A DNA stretch of 64,000 bases, from contig CAJNDS010002357.1 in the NCBI GenBank assembly GCA_905221605.1, positions 336,331 to 400,330 on the forward strand, given 5' to 3'. Each line of letters opens with the position of its first letter. Position 1 is the stretch's first letter. This DNA is from Symbiodinium natans (taxonomy: Eukaryota > Sar > Dinophyceae > Suessiales > Symbiodiniaceae). Under the pieces are notes generated by a model. That model ran no database searches. It worked only from the letters and a program-made list of their open reading frames with translations, and was not told the DNA's origin. Positions 41,433 through 50,528 of the stretch are shown here, one piece after another. The position numbers were made by a program, and so were the translations under genes.

Positions 41433-41865
41433 CTGCTTGGCTTCACGCTGTGCCGGTTGAGTGAATTTTGCCCTTCTTGCACAAACTCAAGAACTGCACA
41501 CATGTTTGGCAGCTCTTGTCTGCCTTGGTCCAAAGAAAAGTCTGCCACTTTTGTCCGAGGCACGTGGTGCTGCCCAGCCGACGTATGGACTCGCTGAGAA
41601 GCGGGCTTGTGGTGAAGCAGGCCTAGGGCCACTGGCTCGAAGGACTCTGGGGATCTCTAGGCCTCGAGACCCTCAATCCCCTCAAATTCCCAGAAACCCC
41701 AAAACCATGGCAATACCCTGCAATACCACAAGCCCCCCAAAACACCAAGAAGCACTAATGGGAGAACGGTTCAGGATTCTGCCCGCTTCCCAGTTGAGAT
41801 TTAGGGCGGGCCGTTTGAATTCTTGCGCATTGGCTCTGGGCCTGCTTTTTGACGAGAATAACGGG

Positions 41866-41913
41866 AGGGGGAGGGGGAGGGGGAGGGGGAGGGGGGGGAG
41901 GGGGAGGGGGAGA
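41866..41913. repeat. (GGGGGA)n microsatellite
   Basis: Purine-rich hexamer tract. Confidence 0.9.
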
Positions 41914-42254
41914 AGAACGTTGGTGGCTTTAATGATTTGTCTTTTCGACGCTTTAGGGAGTTGCGTGGCGCTTTAGTTTGGGGATTTGATACACCCTCGG
42001 TGTCAGGTACATGTACATTGCTAGATTTACATCAACCCTGCTCCTCACTTCCTCACCTCACAGCCTGAAATCACACACCCACCAAAGCCCACAGAGAGTT
42101 CCGCCGACCATCCCTCTAAACTTTTAGGTTAGGAGAGGTCTCCAGGAAACTTCCCCCCTTATTTGTGCTTAGGGCTTGAGGGCTAAAGGTCTGGACGAAA
42201 CCCACCAAACCTTCAAAATATGACTCCCTTGACTACGCTTTCGGCAGCACCGAC

Positions 42255-42314
42255 TGGGCCACAGGCAATGAACTCCTGCTTCGTCACGCGGCTCATGGCC
42301 CAGGATGGCTTGGC
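42255..42314 (-). CDS. exon candidate (20 codons)
   Basis: Phase 0-0 between TGTGAG and CCA|GTCGGT. It reads AKPSWAMSRVTKQEFIACGP. Good codon bias. Probably the same minus gene region. Confidence 0.5.
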
Positions 42315-42571
42315 CTCACATGCCAACACAGAAGTTAACCCGAGGTGCAGCAATAGCGAGGTCCCTCTTCTCTTTGCCCCCCTTCGGGCAGGATGCCTGA
42401 TTTGGGCCCAAAAGCCCCAAACTTCTGCCCCACTTTGAGACTTGCAGCAACAGGGGCTTCTCCTTGCCTCAACTGCCTTATGTGGTGACTGTGAGAGGGA
42501 GAAAGTGGTGTGCTAACTTAGTGGTTCCCAGCTGCGGCATGGCCACACCCTCCCCTTTTCCCCCAAATCAC

Positions 42572-42618
42572 CCGTCCTCGCCACTCGGGTCCTCCGTGTT
42601 GAGGAGATCCAGCTTCAC
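42572..42618 (-). CDS. exon candidate (15 codons + 2 nt)
   Basis: ATCTGCAG acceptor and GG|GTGATT donor. It reads VKLDLLNTEDPSGED. It joins the upstream 42947-42991 exon in phase 0. Confidence 0.45.
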
Positions 42619-42946
42619 CTGCAGATTTCTAGAGTCTTTCGACTGTTTCGAAGAGGCTTTATGTTCAGGGTTTCGCTGTAGGGCTTCGGGCCCGTGGTCA
42701 TTATCTGTGTGGACGCAAGGGTACCTGAGTCAGGATATTGCTGCGCCCTATGGTCTTATCAAAGATACGTGGCGCTGCCTCTGAACATGCTTTCTCCATA
42801 CATCGTTTACATGGAGACGTGCCCTAGCTCCTGCCCTACACCGTGGGTCAAGCTCCAAAGCAAAAAAAACATGCACAACTTAAAGCCTCCACTTTGAAAC
42901 CCCAACAGCCGAAGCCCTCCCCGCGAATCTGACTCTCCGAACCCAC

Positions 42947-42991
42947 CTCCGAGCCGGGCGCCACATTGCCCTCGGGGTCGACGGCAATGGC
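42947..42991 (-). CDS. micro-exon AIAVDPEGNVAPGSE
   Basis: 15 codons in phase 0-0 between GCCATAG and GAG|GTGGGT. A-[IV]-[AC]-VD-x-EGNV is seen in Ntn-type asparaginases/taspases and in NHL-type propellers. 15 residues cannot decide between them. Very strong third-position bias. Confidence 0.5.
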
Positions 42992-43282
42992 CTATGGCAG
43001 GCAGGCCCTTGGCGCTTTCGAGTACTTGTAGTTTAGACCTCTGGGCGTTTGTGCACAGGTCTGCAAGCCCCCCTGAAAACCCTGAAGAGCAGCGAGAACA
43101 CGCGGCCTGAGTGCATCGTTGGCCGTCTCCAGCACGGATGAAGCGGATAAACAGCACCTGGGGTCTTTAAAGCGTGGGGTAGGTCTTCAGTTTTAGTTTG
43201 TGGGATCAAACCATCAAACCGCTGGGTCGGGCAACACCCAACCTCAAGTGTGAACCCCTGAACCCCTAGACTCCCAGAACTG

Positions 43283-43322
43283 CAAGATACCCTAAACCCT
43301 AAACCCGAAACCCTAAACCCTA
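43283..43322. repeat. CCCTAAA tract
   Basis: Five telomere-like heptamers. Confidence 0.8.
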
Positions 43323-43479
43323 GTGCACAGCACCTTGTGCGATGTCGCATAGGGGTCGGAGATGCCCATGGTTTGAAGGTTGAGTGCCTCCTGCCACCAC
43401 GACTAAGCATCAGGCGTTCTGCCACTGCTACTTCCAGCTTACGTCCATGTGCCGGGTATCGATATGAAGTTTCCGTTCC

Positions 43480-43592
43480 TCAAACTCTGAAGCCCTTCAG
43501 CTCCTTCAAGTAGTTATCAGCGAAAAGGTTGATGTCGCCGCCTCGGTACTGTGCCAGCTCAGATTGGCTTGACAATGCATCCAACAGGGCAC
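43480..43592 (-). CDS. terminal exon candidate (36 aa + stop)
   Basis: 2 nt plus 37 codons to TGA after GATTAAAG. It reads LLDALSSQSELAQYRGGDI and then NLFADNYLKELKGFRV. Strong coding composition. The upstream exon 43645-43768 joins in frame if a GA donor (A|GAGTTC) is used, with a roughly 50-nt intron. Unknown family. Confidence 0.65.
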
Positions 43593-43644
43593 CTTTAATC
43601 ACTTTAATCCTCGTGCACTCCTTGCATCCCGCAACAGTGAACTC

Positions 43645-43768
43645 TCCTCAGCATCTTCAACCGGGACGCTTCAGACTGCACTTCGTTGAGCGACAGACCG
43701 TTGCAAGACACCTGCCGCTCATGTTCCAGGACGATCTCCCTTGTCACGTCCACGTAGGGAGTGTTCAC
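43645..43768 (-). CDS. exon candidate (41 codons)
   Basis: Phase 0 start after TTCAAAG. It reads VNTPYVDVTREIVLEHERQ, then SLNEVQSEASRLKMLR. Strong G/C third positions. It lies just 3' of the array, so its own upstream exons are either in the 43.8-43.95 kb gap or beyond the array. Confidence 0.6.
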
Positions 43769-43810
43769 CTTTGAAGCAAACGGCAGGCCCTCGGTTTCGG
43801 GAGTTCGGGG

Positions 43811-43958
43811 TTACTTTATTCGGGCAGCAAGCTCGGAACACAATGCAACGTTCGATGCCTGTGCAAACTTCTCACATGTGCGGATGCATCCGCTCTTTGA
43901 GTGACTGCATGCACCGATGAATGAGTCAATGTCTACATCAACGATCTCCACAAAACAG
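43811..43958 (-). CDS. terminal exon candidate adjacent to the array (48 aa + stop)
   Basis: It follows TAGTCTTCAG with 1 nt and reads FVEIVDVDIDSFIGACSHSK and then CEKFAQASNVALCSELAARI to TAA, with AATAAA-like bases overlapping the stop. It begins 18 bp outside the array edge and replaces the sequence found after each other array unit. Confidence 0.45.
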
Positions 43959-44054
43959 CTGAAGACTAGCAGCCCACTGTACACTGTACAAAAGCAAGTC
44001 TCCTTCACGCCAACATGCCAACTCAGCACCCCTTCAGCAGAACCAGGCCACAGC

Positions 44055-44660
44055 CTACTCGGCCAGCGCTGGCAGCTGGGCTCGGCGATATCCCAGGCGC
44101 ACTTTGCGCAGGATGTCGTGGCCCTCGATCTCGCTCTTGCGCTGCAGCTTCTGCTGCTGCAGCACGTCCAAGACCCTGCCCTCGTCCCGCATCCGCTCCA
44201 GAGCGGAAATCTCTCGCAGCTTCTTCTCCAGCTTGCGAGCTTCTCGCTCCTCATCCTCGCTAAGGACCCAGTGATGTGGCTGCCACTGCCCAACAGCTCC
44301 ATTGGAATTGCCCTTTCTGGAACCACGCGATCGCGTGGACTTCCCGGACCATTCTGAAGCAGTGGTGCTCACCTCAGATTCACTCCGAGCGTCGTTCTCC
44401 TTCTCTTTCTTCTCCTTGCTTTCCCTTTTCGCTTTGAGCTCCGGGCAAGCTTTCACCAAGTGCCCAAGCTGCTTGCAATGGTTGCACACACGGTAGAAGG
44501 GCTTCACGCAGTCGGCTGCACGGTGTCCGCGGCCGGAGCACCGGGAGCAAACGACACCTTCGACGGCCGCCATGGCTTTGGAGTTTTCGGGAATGAGCGG
44601 AGGCGCTAGACTTGTCGGCACATGCTGGAAGCCAAATGCCGGCCGCAAACATAAGTCCAT
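44055..44660 (-). CDS. double-CCHC zinc-knuckle protein, array copy 1
   Basis: 201 codons. Two zinc knuckles CX2CX4HX4C: Cys38, Cys41, His46, Cys51 and Cys59, Cys62, His67, Cys72. Then a Lys/Glu-rich segment, a Ser/Arg/Gly linker (about 95-125), and a charged helical C-terminus (about 130-195, for example LEKKLREISALERM) that looks like a coiled coil. Such knuckles bind single-stranded nucleic acid, so an RNA-binding role is inferred. Met30 (CCATGG context) is an alternative start. A TTTTTCAG acceptor lies 13 nt upstream of the first ATG. Copy-specific: QQQ near residue 173, Asp2, AVGQW. Confidence 0.85.
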   Translation of the reverse strand: MDLCLRPAFGFQHVPTSLAPPLIPENSKAMAAVEGVVCSRCSGRGHRAADCVKPFYRVCNHCKQLGHLVKACPELKAKRESKEKKEKENDARSESEVSTTASEWSGKSTRSRGSRKGNSNGAVGQWQPHHWVLSEDEEREARKLEKKLREISALERMRDEGRVLDVLQQQKLQRKSEIEGHDILRKVRLGYRRAQLPALAE

Positions 44661-44717
44661 GTAACTCCCATGCCTGAAAAACCGCTGCGAAACGTGCTCA
44701 ATGTCAGGACATCATAC

Positions 44718-44788
44718 AACAACCTGCCCAAAATGCTGTTGGAGGCCGCGCAAGCGAACCACATGTTAGGAAATGAGTTCTGGTGGGC
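44718..44788 (-). CDS. candidate leader exon 1b of array unit (repeated every 955 bp)
   Basis: 23 codons and 2 nt between CTGAAG and TT|GTATGA. It reads HQNSFPNMWFACAASN and GRL, and splices in frame (44-nt intron) to the CCHC exon, giving ...L-HGSYM. Equivalent copies lie at 45673, 46628, 47583, 48538 and 49494. Those of units 5 and 6 carry +1 and -1 indels that would break the frame. Confidence 0.4.
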
Positions 44789-44835
44789 CTTCAGAAGGCC
44801 CTGACTTTGTTTGAGACAAGGTTCGACAAGCTCAC

Positions 44836-44976
44836 CTCGGGTCGGTCGCTGGGACCTTGGGTTATGTATAGAGTTGATGCCTGATCTTCAGACGACAAAA
44901 CCGCCCTAGGCTTATGCTGCCAAAGGCTACCTGTGCTGTACACTGTACACAACTCTCCTTGACGCCAACATGCCAA
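44836..44976 (-). CDS. candidate leader exon 1a of array unit (repeated every 955 bp)
   Basis: 47 codons from an ATG 34 nt after the previous copy's stop to a consensus donor (GAG|GTGAGC). It ends STLYITQGPSDRPE. A 47-nt intron joins it in phase 0 to exon 44718-44788. In the unit upstream of copy 5 the fourth codon is TGA, so translation from this ATG is not universal. It may be UTR rather than coding. Confidence 0.35.
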
Positions 44977-45009
44977 CTCAGCACCCCTTCAGCAGAACCA
45001 GGCCACAGC

Positions 45010-45615
45010 CTACTCGGCCAGCGCTGGCAGCTGGGCTCGGCGATATCCCAGGCGCACTTTGCGCAGGATGTCGTGGCCCTCGATCTCGCTCTTGCGCTGC
45101 AGCTTCTGCAGCTGCAGCACGTCCAAGACCCTGCCCTCGTCCCGCATCCGCTCCAGAGCGGAAATCTCTCGCAGCTTCTTCTCCAGCTTGCGAGCTTCTC
45201 GTTCCTCGTCCTCGCTAAGGACCCAGTGATGTGGCTGCCACTGCCGAGCAGCTCCATTGGAATTGCCCTTTCTGGAACCACGCGATCGCGTGGACTTCCC
45301 GGACCATTCTGAAGCAGTGGTGCTCACCTCAGATTCACTCCGAGCGTCGTTCTCCTTCTCTTTCTTCTCCTTGCTTTCCCTTTTCGCTTTGAGCTCCGGG
45401 CAAGCTTGCACCAAGTGCCCAAGCTGCTTGCAATGGTTGCACACACGGTAGAAGGGCTTCACGCAGTCGGCTGCACGGTGTCCGCGGCCGGAGCACCGGG
45501 AGCAAACGACACCTTCGACGGCCGCCATGGCTTTGGAGTTTTCGGGAATGAGCGGAGGCGCTAGACTTGTCGGCACATGCTGGAAGCCAAATGCCGGCCG
45601 CAAACATAAGTCCAT
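45010..45615 (-). CDS. double-CCHC zinc-knuckle protein, array copy 2
   Basis: Same length and domain layout as copy 1. Differences: Gln instead of Lys before the last knuckle cysteine (HLVQAC), AARQW instead of AVGQW, QLQ instead of QQQ, Asp2 retained. It shares HLVQAC, AARQW and a silent CGT-type arginine codon change with copy 6, four units away. Stop-to-next-unit distance is 34 nt. Confidence 0.85.
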   Translation of the reverse strand: MDLCLRPAFGFQHVPTSLAPPLIPENSKAMAAVEGVVCSRCSGRGHRAADCVKPFYRVCNHCKQLGHLVQACPELKAKRESKEKKEKENDARSESEVSTTASEWSGKSTRSRGSRKGNSNGAARQWQPHHWVLSEDEEREARKLEKKLREISALERMRDEGRVLDVLQLQKLQRKSEIEGHDILRKVRLGYRRAQLPALAE

Positions 45616-45964
45616 GTAACTCCCATGCCTGAAAAACCGCTGCGAAACGTGCTCAATGTCAGGACATCATACAACAACCTGCCCAAAATGCTGTTGGAGG
45701 CCGCGCAAGCGAACCACATGTTAGGAAATGAGTTCTGGTGGGCCTTCAGAAGGCCCTGACTTTGTTTGAGACAAGGTTCGACAAGCTCACCTCGGGTCGG
45801 TCGCTGGGACCTTGGGTTATGTATAGAGTTGATGCCTGATCTTCAGACGACAAAACCGCCCTAGGCTTATGCTGCCAAAGGCTACCTGTGCTGTACACTG
45901 TACACAACTCTCCTTGACGCCAACATGCCAACTCAGCACCCCTTCAGCAGAACCAGGCCACAGC

Positions 45965-46570
45965 CTACTCGGCCAGCGCTGGCAGCTGGGCTCGGCGATA
46001 TCCCAGGCGCACTTTGCGCAGGATGTCGTGGCCCTCGATCTCGCTCTTGCGCTGCAGCTTCTGCAGCTGCAGCACGTCCAAGACCCTGCCCTCGTCCCGC
46101 ATCCGCTCCAGAGCGGAAATCTCTCGCAGCTTCTTCTCCAGCTTGCGAGCTTCTCGCTCCTCTTCCTCGCTAAGGACCCAGTGATGTGGCTGCCACTGCC
46201 CAACAGCCCCACTGGAATTGCCCTTTCTGGAACCACGCGATCGCGTGGACTTCCCGGACCATTCTGAAGCAGTGGTGCTCACCTCAGATTCACTCCGAGC
46301 GTCGTTCTCCTTCTCTTTCTTCTCCTTGCTTTCCCTTTTCGCTTTGAGCTCCGGGCAAGCTTTCACCAAGTGCCCAAGCTGCTTGCAATGGTTGCACACA
46401 CGGTAGAAGGGCTTCACGCAGTCGGCTGCACGGTGTCCGCGGCCGGAGCACCGGGAGCAAACGACACCTTCGACGGCCGCCATGGCTTTGGAGTTTTCGG
46501 GAATGAGCGGAGGCGCTAGACTTGTCGGCACATGCTGGAAGCCAAATGCCGGCCGCAAACATAACTCCAT
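45965..46570 (-). CDS. double-CCHC zinc-knuckle protein, array copy 3
   Basis: 201 codons, Glu2, SSGAVGQW and an SEEEE variant where the others have SEDEE. All eight zinc ligands are intact. It shares the SSGAVGQW haplotype with copy 7, again four units away. Confidence 0.85.
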   Translation of the reverse strand: MELCLRPAFGFQHVPTSLAPPLIPENSKAMAAVEGVVCSRCSGRGHRAADCVKPFYRVCNHCKQLGHLVKACPELKAKRESKEKKEKENDARSESEVSTTASEWSGKSTRSRGSRKGNSSGAVGQWQPHHWVLSEEEEREARKLEKKLREISALERMRDEGRVLDVLQLQKLQRKSEIEGHDILRKVRLGYRRAQLPALAE

Positions 46571-46919
46571 GTAACTCCCATGCCTGAAAAACCGCTGCGA
46601 AACGTGCTCAATGTCAGGACATCATACAACAACCTGCCCAAAATGCTGTTGGAGGCCGCGCAAGCGAACCACATGTTAGGAAATGAGTTCTGGTGGGCCT
46701 TCAGAAGGCCCTGACTTTGTTTGAGACAAGGTTCGACAAGCTCACCTCGGGTCGGTCGCTGGGACCTTGGGTTATGTATAGAGTTGATGCCTGATCTTCA
46801 GACGACAAAACCGCCCTAGGCTTATGCTGCCAAAGGCTACCTGTGCTGTACACTGTACACAACTCTCCTTGACGCCAACATGCCAACTCAGCACCCCTTC
46901 AGCAGAACCAGGCCACAGC

Positions 46920-47525
46920 CTACTCGGCCAGCGCTGGCAGCTGGGCTCGGCGATATCCCAGGCGCACTTTGCGCAGGATGTCGTGGCCCTCGATCTCGCT
47001 CTTGCGCTGCAGCTTCTGCAGCTGCAGCACGTCCAAGACCCTGCCCTCGTCCCGCATCCGCTCCAGAGCGGAAATCTCTCGCAGCTTCTTCTCCAGCTTG
47101 CGAGCTTCTCGCTCCTCGTCCTCGCTAAGGACCCAGTGATGTGGCTGCCACTGCCGAGCAGCCCCACTGGAATTGCCCTTTCTGGAACCACGCGATCGCG
47201 TGGACTTCCCGGACCATTCTGAAGCAGTGGTGCTCACCTCAGATTCACTCCGAGCGTCGTTCTCCTTCTCTTTCTTCTCCTTGCTTTCCCTTTTCGCTTT
47301 GAGCTCCGGGCAAGCTTTCACCAAGTGCCCAAGCTGCTTGCAATGGTTGCACACACGGTAGAAGGGCTTCACGCAGTCGGCTGCACGGTGTCCGCAGCCG
47401 GAGCACCGGGAGCAAACGACACCTTCGACGGCCGCCATGGCTTTGGAGTTTTCGGGAATGAGCGGAGGCGCTAGACTTGTCGGCACATGCTGGAAGCCAA
47501 ATGCCGGCCGCAAACATAACTCCAT
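46920..47525 (-). CDS. double-CCHC zinc-knuckle protein, array copy 4
   Basis: 201 codons. Arg44 is replaced by Cys inside the first knuckle (CSRCSGCGHRAADC), adding a fifth Cys/His near the ligands. The canonical ligands remain. SSGAARQW haplotype (type D). Confidence 0.85.
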   Translation of the reverse strand: MELCLRPAFGFQHVPTSLAPPLIPENSKAMAAVEGVVCSRCSGCGHRAADCVKPFYRVCNHCKQLGHLVKACPELKAKRESKEKKEKENDARSESEVSTTASEWSGKSTRSRGSRKGNSSGAARQWQPHHWVLSEDEEREARKLEKKLREISALERMRDEGRVLDVLQLQKLQRKSEIEGHDILRKVRLGYRRAQLPALAE

Positions 47526-47874
47526 GTAACTCCCATGCCTGAAAAACCGCTGCGAAACGTGCTCAATGTCAGGACATCATACAACAACCTGCCCAAAATG
47601 CTGTTGGAGGCCGCGCAAGCGAACCACATGTTAGGAAATGAGTTCTGGTGGGCCTTCAGAAGGCCCTGACTTTGTTTGAGACAAGGTTCGGCAAGCTCAC
47701 CTCGGGTCGGTCGCTGGGACCTTGGGTTATGTATAGAGTTGATGCCTGATCTTCAGACGACAAAACCGCCCTAGGCTTATGCTGCCAAAGGCTACCTGTG
47801 CTGTACACTGTACACAACTCTCCTTGACGCCAACATGCCAACTCAGCACCCCTTCAGCAGAACCAGGCCACAGC

Positions 47875-48480
47875 CTACTCGGCCAGCGCTGGCAGCTGGG
47901 CTCGGCGATATCCCAGGCGCACTTTGCGCAGGATGTCGTGGCCCTCGATCTCGCTCTTGCGCTGCAGCTTCTGCAGCTGCAGCACGTCCAAGACCCTGCC
48001 CTCATCCCGCATCCGCTCCAGAGCGGAAATCTCTCGCAGCTTCTTCTCCAGCTTGCGAGCTTCTCGCTCCTCGTCCTCACTAAGGACCCAGTGATGCGGC
48101 TGCCACTGCCCAACAGCTCCATTGGAATTGCCCTTTCTGGAACCACGCGATCGCGTGGACTTCCCGGACCATTCTGAAGCAGTGGTGCTCACCTCAGATT
48201 CACTCCGAGCGTCGTTCTCCTTCTCTTTCTTCTCCTTGCTTTCCTTTTTCGCTTTGAGCTCCGGGCAAGCTTTCACCAAGTGCCCAAGCTGCTTGCAATG
48301 GTTGCACACACGGTAGAAGGGCTTCACGCAGTCGGCTGCACGGTGTCCGCGGCCGGAGCACCGGGAGCAAACGACACCTTCGACGGCCGCCATGGCTTTG
48401 GAGTTTTCGGGAATGAGCGGAGGCGCTAGACTTGTCGGCACATGCTGGAAGCCAAATGCCGGCCGCAAACATAACTCCAT
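47875..48480 (-). CDS. double-CCHC zinc-knuckle protein, array copy 5
   Basis: 201 codons, with Lys-Lys-Glu instead of Lys-Arg-Glu after the second knuckle. SNGAVGQW haplotype as in copy 1 but with QLQ. The leader exon upstream of this ORF has a 1-nt insertion. Confidence 0.85.
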   Translation of the reverse strand: MELCLRPAFGFQHVPTSLAPPLIPENSKAMAAVEGVVCSRCSGRGHRAADCVKPFYRVCNHCKQLGHLVKACPELKAKKESKEKKEKENDARSESEVSTTASEWSGKSTRSRGSRKGNSNGAVGQWQPHHWVLSEDEEREARKLEKKLREISALERMRDEGRVLDVLQLQKLQRKSEIEGHDILRKVRLGYRRAQLPALAE

Positions 48481-48830
48481 ATAACTGCTATGCCTGAAAA
48501 ACCGCTGCGAAACGTGCTCAATGTCAGGACATCATACAACAACCTGCCCAAAATGCTGTTGGAGGCCGCGCAAGCGAACACACATGTTAGGAAATGAGTT
48601 CTGGTGGGCCTTCAGAAGGCCCTGACTTTGTTTGAGACAAGGTTCGACAAGCTCACCTCGGGTCGGTCGCTGGGACCTTGGGTTATGTATAGAGTTGATG
48701 CCTGATCTTCAGACGACAAAACCGCCCTAGGCTTATGCTGCCAAAGGCTACCTGTGCTGTACACTGTACACAACTCTCCTTGACGTCAGCATGCCAACTC
48801 AGCACCCCTTCAGCAGAACCAGGCCACAGC

Positions 48831-49436
48831 CTACTCGGCCAGCGCTGGCAGCTGGGCTCGGCGATATCCCAAGCGCACTTTGCGCAGGATGTCGTGGCCC
48901 TCGATCTCGCTCTTGCGCTGCAGCTTCTGCAGCTGCAGCACGTCCAAGACCCTGCCCTCGTCCCGCATCCGCTCCAGAGCGGAAATCTCTCGCAGCTTCT
49001 TCTCCAGCTTGCGAGCTTCTCGTTCCTCGTCCTCGCTAAGGACCCAGTGATGTGGCTGCCACTGCCGAGCAGCTCCATTGGAATTGCCCTTTCTGGAACC
49101 ACGCGATCGCGTGGACTTCCCGGACCATTCTGAAGCAGTGGTGCTCACCTCAGATTCACTCCGAGCGTCGTTCTCCTTCTCTTTCTTCTCCTTGCTTTCC
49201 CTTTTCGCTTTGAGCTCCGGGCAAGCTTGCACCAAGTGCCCAAGCTGCTTGCAATGGTTGCACACACGGTAGAAGGGCTTCACGCAGTCGGCTGCACGGT
49301 GTCCGCGGCCGGAGCACCGGGAGCAAACGACACCTTCGACGGCCGCCATGGCTTTGGAGTTTTCGGGAATGAGCGGAGGCGCTAGACTTGTCGGCACATG
49401 CTGGAAGCCAAATGCCGGCCGCAAACATAACTCCAT
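48831..49436 (-). CDS. double-CCHC zinc-knuckle protein, array copy 6
   Basis: Same protein as copy 2 except Glu2. The ORF can be extended 10 codons upstream only by using TTG as start, so the ATG at 49,436 is preferred. The leader exon has a 1-nt deletion in an A4 run. Confidence 0.85.
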   Translation of the reverse strand: MELCLRPAFGFQHVPTSLAPPLIPENSKAMAAVEGVVCSRCSGRGHRAADCVKPFYRVCNHCKQLGHLVQACPELKAKRESKEKKEKENDARSESEVSTTASEWSGKSTRSRGSRKGNSNGAARQWQPHHWVLSEDEEREARKLEKKLREISALERMRDEGRVLDVLQLQKLQRKSEIEGHDILRKVRLGYRRAQLPALAE

Positions 49437-49784
49437 ATAACTCCTATGCCTGAAAAACCGCTGCAAAACGTGCTCAATGTCAGGACATCATACAACAACC
49501 TGCCCAAATGCTGTTGGAGGCCGCGCAAGCGAACCACATGTTAGGAAATGAGTTCTGGTGGGCCTTCAGAAGGCCCTAACTTTGTTTGAGACAAGGTTCG
49601 ACAAGCTCACCTCGGGTCGGTCGCTGGGACCTTGGGTTATGTATAGAGTTGATGCCTGATCTTCAGACGACAAAACCGCCCTAGGCTTATGCTGCCAAAG
49701 GCTACCTGTGCTGTACACTGTACACAACTCTCCTTGACGCCAACATGCCAACTCAGCACCCCTTCAGCAGAACCAGGCCACAGC

Positions 49785-50390
49785 CTACTCGGCCAGCGCT
49801 GGCAGCTGGGCTCGGCGATATCCCAGGCGCACTTTGCGCAGGATGTCGTGGCCCTCGATCTCGCTCTTGCGCTGCAGCTTCTGCTGCTGCAGCACGTCCA
49901 AGACCCTGCCCTCGTCCCGCATCCGCTCCAGAGCGGAAATCTCTCGCAGCTTCTTCTCCAGCTTGCGAGCTTCTCGCTCCTCGTCCTCGCTAAGGACCCA
50001 GTGATGTGGCTGCCACTGCCCAACAGCCCCACTGGAATTGCCCTTTCTGGAACCACGCGATCGCGTGGACTTCCCGGACCATTCTGAAGCAGTGGTGCTC
50101 ACCTCAGATTCACTCCGAGCGTCGTTCTCCTTCTCTTTCTTCTCCTTGCTTTCCCTTTTCGCTTTGAGCTCCGGGCAAGCTTTCACCAAGTGCCCAAGCT
50201 GCTTGCAATGGTTGCACACACGGTAGAAGGGCTTCACGCAGTCGGCTGCACGGTGTCCGCGGCCGGAGCACCGGGAGCAAACGACACCTTCGACGGCCGC
50301 CATGGCTTTGGAGTTTTCGGGAATGAGCGGAGGCGCTAGACTTGTCGGCACATGCTGGAAGCCAAATGCCGGCCGCAAACATAACTCCAT
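49785..50390 (-). CDS. double-CCHC zinc-knuckle protein, array copy 7 (5'-most)
   Basis: 201 codons, SSGAVGQW as in copy 3 and QQQ as in copy 1, so the two end copies share a state lost in the middle. Unlike the others it lacks leader exons 1a and 1b. It has instead, across the splice donor, exon 50448-50528 of a different upstream sequence that joins in frame (GT|G codon) through a GC donor. It may therefore be the last exon of the 50.4-51.6 kb gene. Confidence 0.85.
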   Translation of the reverse strand: MELCLRPAFGFQHVPTSLAPPLIPENSKAMAAVEGVVCSRCSGRGHRAADCVKPFYRVCNHCKQLGHLVKACPELKAKRESKEKKEKENDARSESEVSTTASEWSGKSTRSRGSRKGNSSGAVGQWQPHHWVLSEDEEREARKLEKKLREISALERMRDEGRVLDVLQQQKLQRKSEIEGHDILRKVRLGYRRAQLPALAE

Positions 50391-50447
50391 GTAACTCCCA
50401 TGCCTGAAAAACCGCTGCGAAACGTGCTCAATGTCAGGACATCATGC

Positions 50448-50528
50448 ACTGATTCATGGTCTGGGCTTCTGGCTGCCTGCAAGTCCTCGAGGATTTTTGC
50501 CAGGCCGAACTCACAGAGACCACCACCC
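50448..50528 (-). CDS. exon upstream of array copy 7 (26 codons)
   Basis: 1 nt, 26 codons and 2 nt. GAGTGCAG acceptor and GC donor (CAGT|GCATGATG) that aligns with the GT donor (TT|GTATGATG) of the repeated leader exon. It reads LCEFGLAKILEDLQAARS and PDHES. The array homology begins exactly here. It connects upstream to 50715-50806 if a GA donor is used there. Confidence 0.6.

Larger units (their letters stand above)
43977..50445 (-). repeat. tandem gene array: 955-bp unit, about 6.8 copies
   Basis: Unit starts repeat at 955, 955, 955, 955, 956 and 954 bp. Units are nearly identical, differing by scattered substitutions. The only two indels fall in the spacer/leader part, not in the 606-bp ORF. 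The left edge is the palindrome-like CTGTACACTGTACA at 43,977. The right edge is GACATCAT at 50,445. Diagnostic sites run A-B-C-D-A-B-C along the array. Confidence 0.95.

Noticed and set aside
44670-44804. 44-codon plus-strand frame in the array spacer (MPEKPLRNVLNV...)
   Set aside because: It is antisense to the leader exon and is broken by indels in units 5 and 6, so it is not conserved as protein.
43811-50087. 132-139-codon frames overlapping every CCHC gene on both strands (for example MVPERAIP..., MLPKATCAV...)
   Set aside because: They recur because the units are nearly identical. They lie out of frame or antisense to the zinc-knuckle ORF and show no domain. Their conservation is a by-product.
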